Below are positions 58,693 through 64,000 of a DNA stretch of 64,000 nt, in pieces. Both the position numbers and the translations under genes were made by a program. This DNA comes from Mixophyes australis (lineage: Eukaryota > Chordata > Amphibia > Anura > Limnodynastidae): the NCBI GenBank assembly GCA_036250195.1, contig JAVHZZ010000009.1, positions 97,408,271-97,472,270 on the forward strand, in the 5' to 3' direction. Every line of letters begins with the position of its first letter. Within the stretch, counting starts at the first letter, position 1. The notes beneath the pieces were generated by a model that worked only from the letters and a program-made list of their open reading frames with translations, ran no database searches and was not told the DNA's origin.

Positions 58693-58808
58693 TCCATTTT
58701 ATTGTTTTCAATTATATGATATCTAAAATGTTGATTCCTAATTTTCATACTAGATCATTGTATACTGTGTGCTATCTATTATAAATAAAGTTATTTAAAA
58801 ACAACAAC

Positions 58809-60784
58809 ACGAAGAAGGGTGTTGCCCTACTGTGACCCTAGCCCAAGGCCTATGCAGCCTGTCTACAGCTTGGGGCCTGTCTACTGTCCTAAAATTGTGA
58901 GAGGGTCTTCAGCCATTTGTAGTAGATAAGGGGGGCGGGGGGGGGGGGGGTACATTACTTTCTAACGGCTGTAGTAGAAATTATGGTAAACACTGAACAT
59001 GGTTTATATGTGAAAGTTTCAAATTTTAAGAATACATTTTGCTTGGCTTTAATTATGTTATTATATATGTCAGTAATGATACTATACATTTTGATACATT
59101 TAAAAACGTGTTTTATTTTTCCTTTATATGCAGACAAATCGATTGACCATTTTACCACATTACAATAGCAATACAAAAATAAAAGTTCACTTGTCACCAT
59201 GAATTCAGATCTATTTCTTTAGTCAATTTTCTAACCTTCTCTATTACAGTGGTCTATGCTGATCATAATTCTAAACTATAACATAGTCTTTCAGCAGAAA
59301 GAATGCAATGTGTCTGTGAGTGCTGACACTTTCACCTGTTCCTGGGAAGTAACGTTGACCTTGGACAATTTAATGGTTCTGTTTGTAACAACATATATTA
59401 CTTGCTCGCTTGGTGTTAAGGGGCAATGTCATTGCAATCAATTTGCTTCTGCAACATGCCTTGGTTCAGGGCCTACTCGGAGACTTACTGTTACAGCCAG
59501 CTGAATTTGCTTGTATATTTAATTGTAAAAGATAAATCTAATTCACTTAAAGACCTGAGGAATTGATTTTTTCTTAGACCTTACGACACAAAGAGATGCG
59601 TATGTGGCATCAATACCATTGACTTCAGTGTAACTTGAAGATCTCATATGAGTTAAGCTGGCAGATAATTTTATGGCAAGACAGCGAACAGCAGTTGTTA
59701 CTTGGCGTCTTGGCACATTGGATGTGAAATGGCCATGTCTGCTTCTGGCTTTCCTGACATCAATTTATAAAAACAGAGTTAATGCAGGTTCATTAATCTA
59801 TTAATGCAATGTTTTATAACAGCTGATGCAAGTTTGCAAAACAACAAAATAAAGTATTGCATACATATTTCTCCTGAAAAAAACACATTCAAGGGTTATT
59901 CAAGTATTGCTTTGCTTGTGGACAATAGTCATATCTGTGGGCGGCTTCAATATTGCTGATTTTCTGGGAAAATGTGACAAAGCAGCAAGAGGGGATGAAC
60001 ATACAAATACTGATATATGAAATGGCTTTTAGTGCTGCTGATTATAAGTGATACACTGAGTTTTGTTCAAAATAATATTTCAAGTAGTTGTGAATTATAT
60101 ATTTAAACACATGTTTACTAATAGTGAAACAACACACACACAAACAATTAATTGGTGCATGTATGCTTTTGTTCTTAAACACGTTTAAGTAACACGCAGG
60201 AAGATTATTATAAATATAAAGTGGCAGCATCAATATCTACAGAGGAGAATGTCGATAAGCTGATAGATGGTGAACATTTGCAGCGTAAGTAAAACACAAA
60301 AGAAAATTATGTGTAACATTTAAAGGATGAAAAATGTGTTGGACATCACAAAGTCTATATTTAAGAACATCGATTTTAAAAATCAATTGATAGTAATCAG
60401 TTATAAAAGGGCAAATAAAAAGACACTGAAATATATAGTCAGAAAATGTACATCTCGGATTTAAACATAGTAAATAAAAATATTTACACATAGGTTATTG
60501 GAGAGGTTTCAATAACTTGAATGCTGTCTAAGCCAATTATGTACAAATTAGATCTTTAAATTACATTAGTTAGTTAATTTTTGTTGTTGTAATGGTTATA
60601 GAAAGGTGGAATATATTAATGGGTGACCATTTTCCTCTATATACATATCCCTATTTCCCTTGTAAGTAACCACCTATTTTTATATTCTATGCAGCTCATT
60701 TACCATCGTGCTTAACCTTATCGCGTAAGATACACATTTCCATTCCATGCATGCGCATAACACACATACATCTGTGTTCATATG
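58809..60784. other. intergenic DNA, unique-looking
   Basis: A G-run is at 58932-58951. 59560-59880 has no recognised repeat and several TAAT cores ('gttcattaatctattaatgc'); it could be a conserved noncoding element. The rest is AT-rich. Confidence 0.35.
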
Positions 60785-61122
60785 TGGGCAACACGGTGGC
60801 TTAGTGGTTAGAACTTCTGCCTCACAGCACTGGGGTCATGAGTTCAATTCCCGACCATGGCCTTATCTGTGTGGAGTTTGTATGTTCTCCTCATGTTTGC
60901 GTGGGTCTCCTCCGGGTTCTCCGGTTTCCTCCCACACTCCAAAAACATACTGGTAGGTTAATTGACTGATAACAAATTGACCCTAGTGTGTGTGTGTGTG
61001 TGTGTGTCGGTTAGTGAATTTAGACTGTAAGCCCTAATGGGGCAGGGACTGATGTGAGTGAGTTCTCTGTACAGCGCTGCGGAATTAGTGGCGCTATATA
61101 AATAAATGGTGATGATGATGAT
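60785..61122 (+). mobile_element. tRNA-derived SINE, full length
   Basis: Head GGGCAACACGGTGGCTTAGT, B-box-like GAGTTCAATTCCC, conserved middle, a TG tract, AGCGCTGCGGAATTAGTGGC and a GATGATGATGAT tail. Confidence 0.94.
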
Positions 61123-61484
61123 ATCTAGAATTTTGCTTATCCAAGTATAAGGGGCTGTAAGTCTTAGAGATGAGGTACAGGGGCGGGTAAGCATAAAGTC
61201 ATGTTCAGTTAAGTGCGACTGAACAACACATGGCTGCGTTCCAAGATACGCCTCTTAGAAGATCTAACTCTTGTGGGTACTGGGGGGCTGGTGTAAACTT
61301 CAGCAGAACTTTGTAGCTTCTGATTGTCTGTGTATTAACCTCCTGCTGATTATTTAGTGTTGGGGCTATACTATATACAGGAAAGACGATTCCCATTTCA
61401 TTTTTAAAGAGGCAAACAATGGATATAGAGGTGTTTGTGTTTAATTATATTTTATATGGTAAATGTGACTTTCACGTTTATTAA

Positions 61485-61486
<2 letters not shown>
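61123..61486. other. intergenic DNA, no feature recognised
   Basis: No element ends or motifs recognised. Confidence 0.4.
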
Positions 61487-61540
<54 letters not shown>

Positions 61541-61568
61541 CATACATACATACATACATACACACACA
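61487..61568. repeat. (TA)n/(CATA)n microsatellite
   Basis: TA units passing into CATACATACATA and CACACA. Confidence 0.95.
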
Positions 61569-61811
61569 TTCTCTCGTGCATATGACAGTTTTATTCATTA
61601 TTACATTGTGTACAAATAGGGTAATGCAACTTTTGCATCTACTACCGAGACTGTCAAGCCTCATCTCTACGCTATATGCATATGTCTTTTTCTGTGTACG
61701 TTCAGAACACAAAATGTGTCTTACCTCCAAGTCACAATATGTGTCTGAGCTCTCTGCTCTCACTGCTGTCATTTCTGTTTGCTGCTTATCTGCCTTAGGC
61801 ACTTCCTTTAC

Positions 61812-61968
61812 ATTCATCATCTTCATCATCATCAACATTTATTTATATAGCGCCAGCAAATTCCGTAGCACTTTACAATTGGGAACAAACATTAATAAAA
61901 CAATACTGGGTAATACATACAAACAGAGAGGTAAGAGAATCCTGCTCGCAAGCTTACAATCTATGGGT
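61812..61968 (-). mobile_element. retroelement 3' tail (second type), reverse copy
   Basis: The reverse complement reads 'attgtaagcttgcgagcagg ... cccaattgtaaagtgctacg ... gctggcgctatataaataaa ... tgatgatgatgaagatga', matching 15418-15557. Confidence 0.8.
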
Positions 61969-62995
61969 TAGGCACTAACATTACATTGCTGTTTATTTGC
62001 CCCGGGCACTCTCTTTACGGTCCTATATAAACTCTGTTATTCAGTCTCACATTTCTTTGCCCCTAATAGTTACTTAATTTGCATGGCATAGTCCTGAACA
62101 GACTGGGTGTGTGACTTATTACACCAAAGAGGTAAAAATAATGCAATGACAGATTTAAGGCTAGCTTTCATTACACCACATGGACATTGTGCACTCTATG
62201 CACAAGGAAAGCTGGAATGTTTTTCTCTCAGCTTACTGAAAATGATTTTAAGATAATAATTTAAAATGATAAATAAAGTGTATTATTTAAAGTGTACTAT
62301 TGTTTGTGGGTTAGGAATCTTATATATTATTTGGTGATACTGTCCTGTGATAGGACAAGGTACATAATATCCTTAGTGCTACGATGGACACTCAGATTAT
62401 AAAAGATCTGTGCACTTTCCTCACCAACCCCAAAATCATAAACAGCTAGTCTGACATATTTTGGCAGCTGCTAAGTGTGTTCTAGCTAGGAACTCAAAAC
62501 TATACCTGCCACGTAGCTCCAATCGAGAAAAATCAAAGACGTAACTTCAAATTTTAGCATCTGGGGTGAAAAAGAAAAATGCCACCACCCTAGCCTTCAA
62601 TTTTACCCAAATTTTAACCAAATGAGCCTAAAAAAATCAGAAACTGCTCTCCTTTTCAGTGTTGCACTGTGGGCAGATGCCCCTATTGCATCTGCCCACG
62701 GTGCAATGCTTTTAAGGGACACATGACTGTGCCATTCTGGACCCCTTGGTTATTTAGGGAGTGTCACACCCAACCACACTCTTTATACCACATATCCCAA
62801 CTCTGTGCTTACGACTAAACTAACCTTGCAAATTTTTGCATCTCTTCTTCAAAATGAATCTTATTCTTTAATCATTTTTCTAACTGTTAACGTTATGACC
62901 CTCCCACATATACACCAAAGCAAATAATAATATTTATCTTATTATTCCTCTCCTCCACCCCTCTTCCCACCCTTCTCTTATTTTCTGTTTTTGAT
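61969..62995. other. intergenic DNA with a truncated hAT relative
   Basis: 62530-62690 ('gacgtaacttcaaattttagc', 'gccttcaattttacccaaat', 'agtgttgcactgtgggc') is a diverged, 3'-altered copy of the 40253-40419 family, followed by a small palindrome 'gcagatgcccctattgcatctgc'. The rest is unrecognised. Confidence 0.5.
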
Positions 62996-62997
62996 CC

Positions 62998-63185
62998 AAA
63001 GTGGATATAAAAAGTCTACACATCTTTATTGAAATTGCCTGAAATCCAGATAAATCATGTCAGACCTTTTTCCACCTTAATGTGACCTTGCAACCAACAA
63101 AATTCAAGTGAAAAATAAATAGACAATTTTTAGGAAAACAAAGTGAAAATAAAAACCTACAATACCCTGATTGCATAAGTGAGCA
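62998..63185 (+). mobile_element. Tc1-like transposon end fragment
   Basis: 'agtggatataaaaagtctac' followed by 'gataaatcatgtcagacc', 'tttttccaccttaatgtgac' and 'ttgcataagtgagcatatgcc' is recognised as the terminal region of a Tc1-like family common in fish and frogs. The transposase part is absent. Confidence 0.75.
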
Positions 63186-63439
63186 TATGCCTCCATATCC
63201 TCTATTCAATACCATATGTTCTAGAGTACTAATATATAGCGTTTACACAATATTTTTTTTAGAGTTGGCTGAAGGTAAATGAGAAAGAGGTACGGACTTA
63301 CATTGACTGTAGAGATTTATACGGTACTATTTGCCCACAGTGTATTTTGATAAACCGAGCATGTTGTGATAGACAGAAATAACAATTGATATTGTAAATT
63401 CGCATAATTAATTTTAATTAGATGCACACATTTTTGAGG

Positions 63440-63800
63440 CGGACAGAAAATCAGTTTTGTAATACAAAATTAGTTTTTTGCCAGCCAAATATGAAACAAA
63501 ATGTGAAATGCATAATTTTGTAATTAATGCAAAATGATAAAACATATGTTTGTAACACAAAATCAATTTGATGCAAAATGATATTTCATTATTTTGTAGC
63601 ACAAATTCAATTTTATAGCACAAAATGCATTTGTGGTCACAAAAATCAGTTGTGTCAAGTTACAGTAATATCAATAACAAAGTGCTAAAGTGCGATTTTG
63701 TAACAATAGCATTTTTTTGGGCACAAAATCAATTGTCTTGAAACTATAAAGCATTATTTTGCAACATAGTATAATCTATTGTTTCTACAAAATAAGTTAT
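63440..63800. repeat. quasi-periodic 'acaaaat / attttgt' region
   Basis: Short words acaaaat, attttgt and cacaaaatcaattt recur every 20-40 bases on both strands without a clean unit. It looks like a very decayed tandem or palindromic repeat. Confidence 0.55.
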
Positions 63801-64000
63801 ATCCACAAATTTGAACCAACCAAAAAAGCAGAGCGGCAACCAACCAATTAGCATTCAAAATGATTCTTCTATACACCATCATTTTTCTCAAACAACGTGT
63901 TAGGGTTTCTACATAATAGATTTTGTAGAATAGCTAAAATAGTCCATAAAATAGATTTTGTTGAAGGCGTATAACAATCAATCCAAAAAGTCAATCAAAA

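Larger units (their letters stand above)
54100..58808 (+). pseudogene. L1-like non-LTR retrotransposon, dead, 5' truncated
   Basis: An ORF2 with the usual order can be followed through stops and frameshifts. It starts MTIKISTLNVKGLNCPQKGT (54519), an AP-type endonuclease N-terminus, with IFLQETR soon after. After the SINE at 54791-55135 come FLNVYAPNT (about 55170) and GDFNAILD (about 55275), then SDHNPATVDV (about 55545), all endonuclease motifs. The reverse transcriptase shows RPISLWNTDIKIYAKTLAERL (about 55957-56020), LSLDAGEAYDRISW (about 56140) and GCPLSPLIFSLIIEPLAAFA. The FADD box is FAGD and about 30 residues before it are missing. The C-terminal knuckle HIWWSC lies near 57935. The 3'UTR is broken by a hAT MITE, and AATAAA is at 58784-58789. 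Many stops make it inactive. I place it in the L1/Tx1 group. The 5' edge is uncertain. Confidence 0.9.

Overview
The window looks like nuclear DNA of a vertebrate, most likely a frog. It has low coding density and long microsatellites, and it carries transposon families I associate with anurans: a tRNA-headed SINE with a GATGATGATG tail, short elements built around a 'ttgcctatagcaac' motif, L1-like LINEs, Tc1-like elements and very many hAT-type elements. The species cannot be named from this sequence. No bacterial operons, CRISPR arrays, rRNA genes or stand-alone tRNA genes are visible.

Only one host gene segment is recognised. On the minus strand at 39511-39557 lies the first coding exon of AFF2 (FMR2). 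It encodes MDLFDFFRDWDLDQQ and ends in a phase-2 GTAGGT splice donor inside a GC-rich 5'UTR/promoter block (about 39400-40030). Positions 1-39508 are therefore AFF2 intron 1. Exon 2 is not seen, so the intron exceeds 39.5 kb. Positions above about 40030 are upstream of the gene. Several repeat-free stretches of the intron are candidate regulatory DNA, notably 28845-29000 (two octamer sites and three CACCTG E-boxes) and 38630-38670 (a TAAT cluster).

Layout: 1-1806 is an L1-like 3' remnant with a SINE in it. 2429-3056 is an internally deleted hAT element that keeps a transposase C-terminal reading frame. 3.9-39 kb is intron DNA with at least ten copies of one hAT-like MITE family (ends CATACTTRCC/GGYAAGTATG, 8-bp target duplications), several other hAT MITEs, Harbinger-type MITEs with 3-bp duplications, a Tc1-like element split by a SINE, and simple repeats. 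40.2-41.3 kb holds three small hAT elements. 41725-42918 is a solo LTR with about fifteen 48-bp repeats just downstream of its TATA box. 44195-50252 is a set of hAT-like elements nested inside one another, each with its own minisatellite. 50740-52004 is a foldback element with arms of about 200 bp. About 54.1-58.8 kb is a dead L1-like LINE broken by a SINE and a hAT MITE. 60.8-64 kb carries SINEs, a Tc1-like end and AT-rich DNA.

Most boundaries of the mobile elements come from target-site duplications read directly in the sequence. Family names come from recognised motifs and general knowledge, with no database search. Long open frames in the repeat arrays at 41.9-42.8 kb and 44.4-50.2 kb are by-products of repeat composition and are not called as genes.
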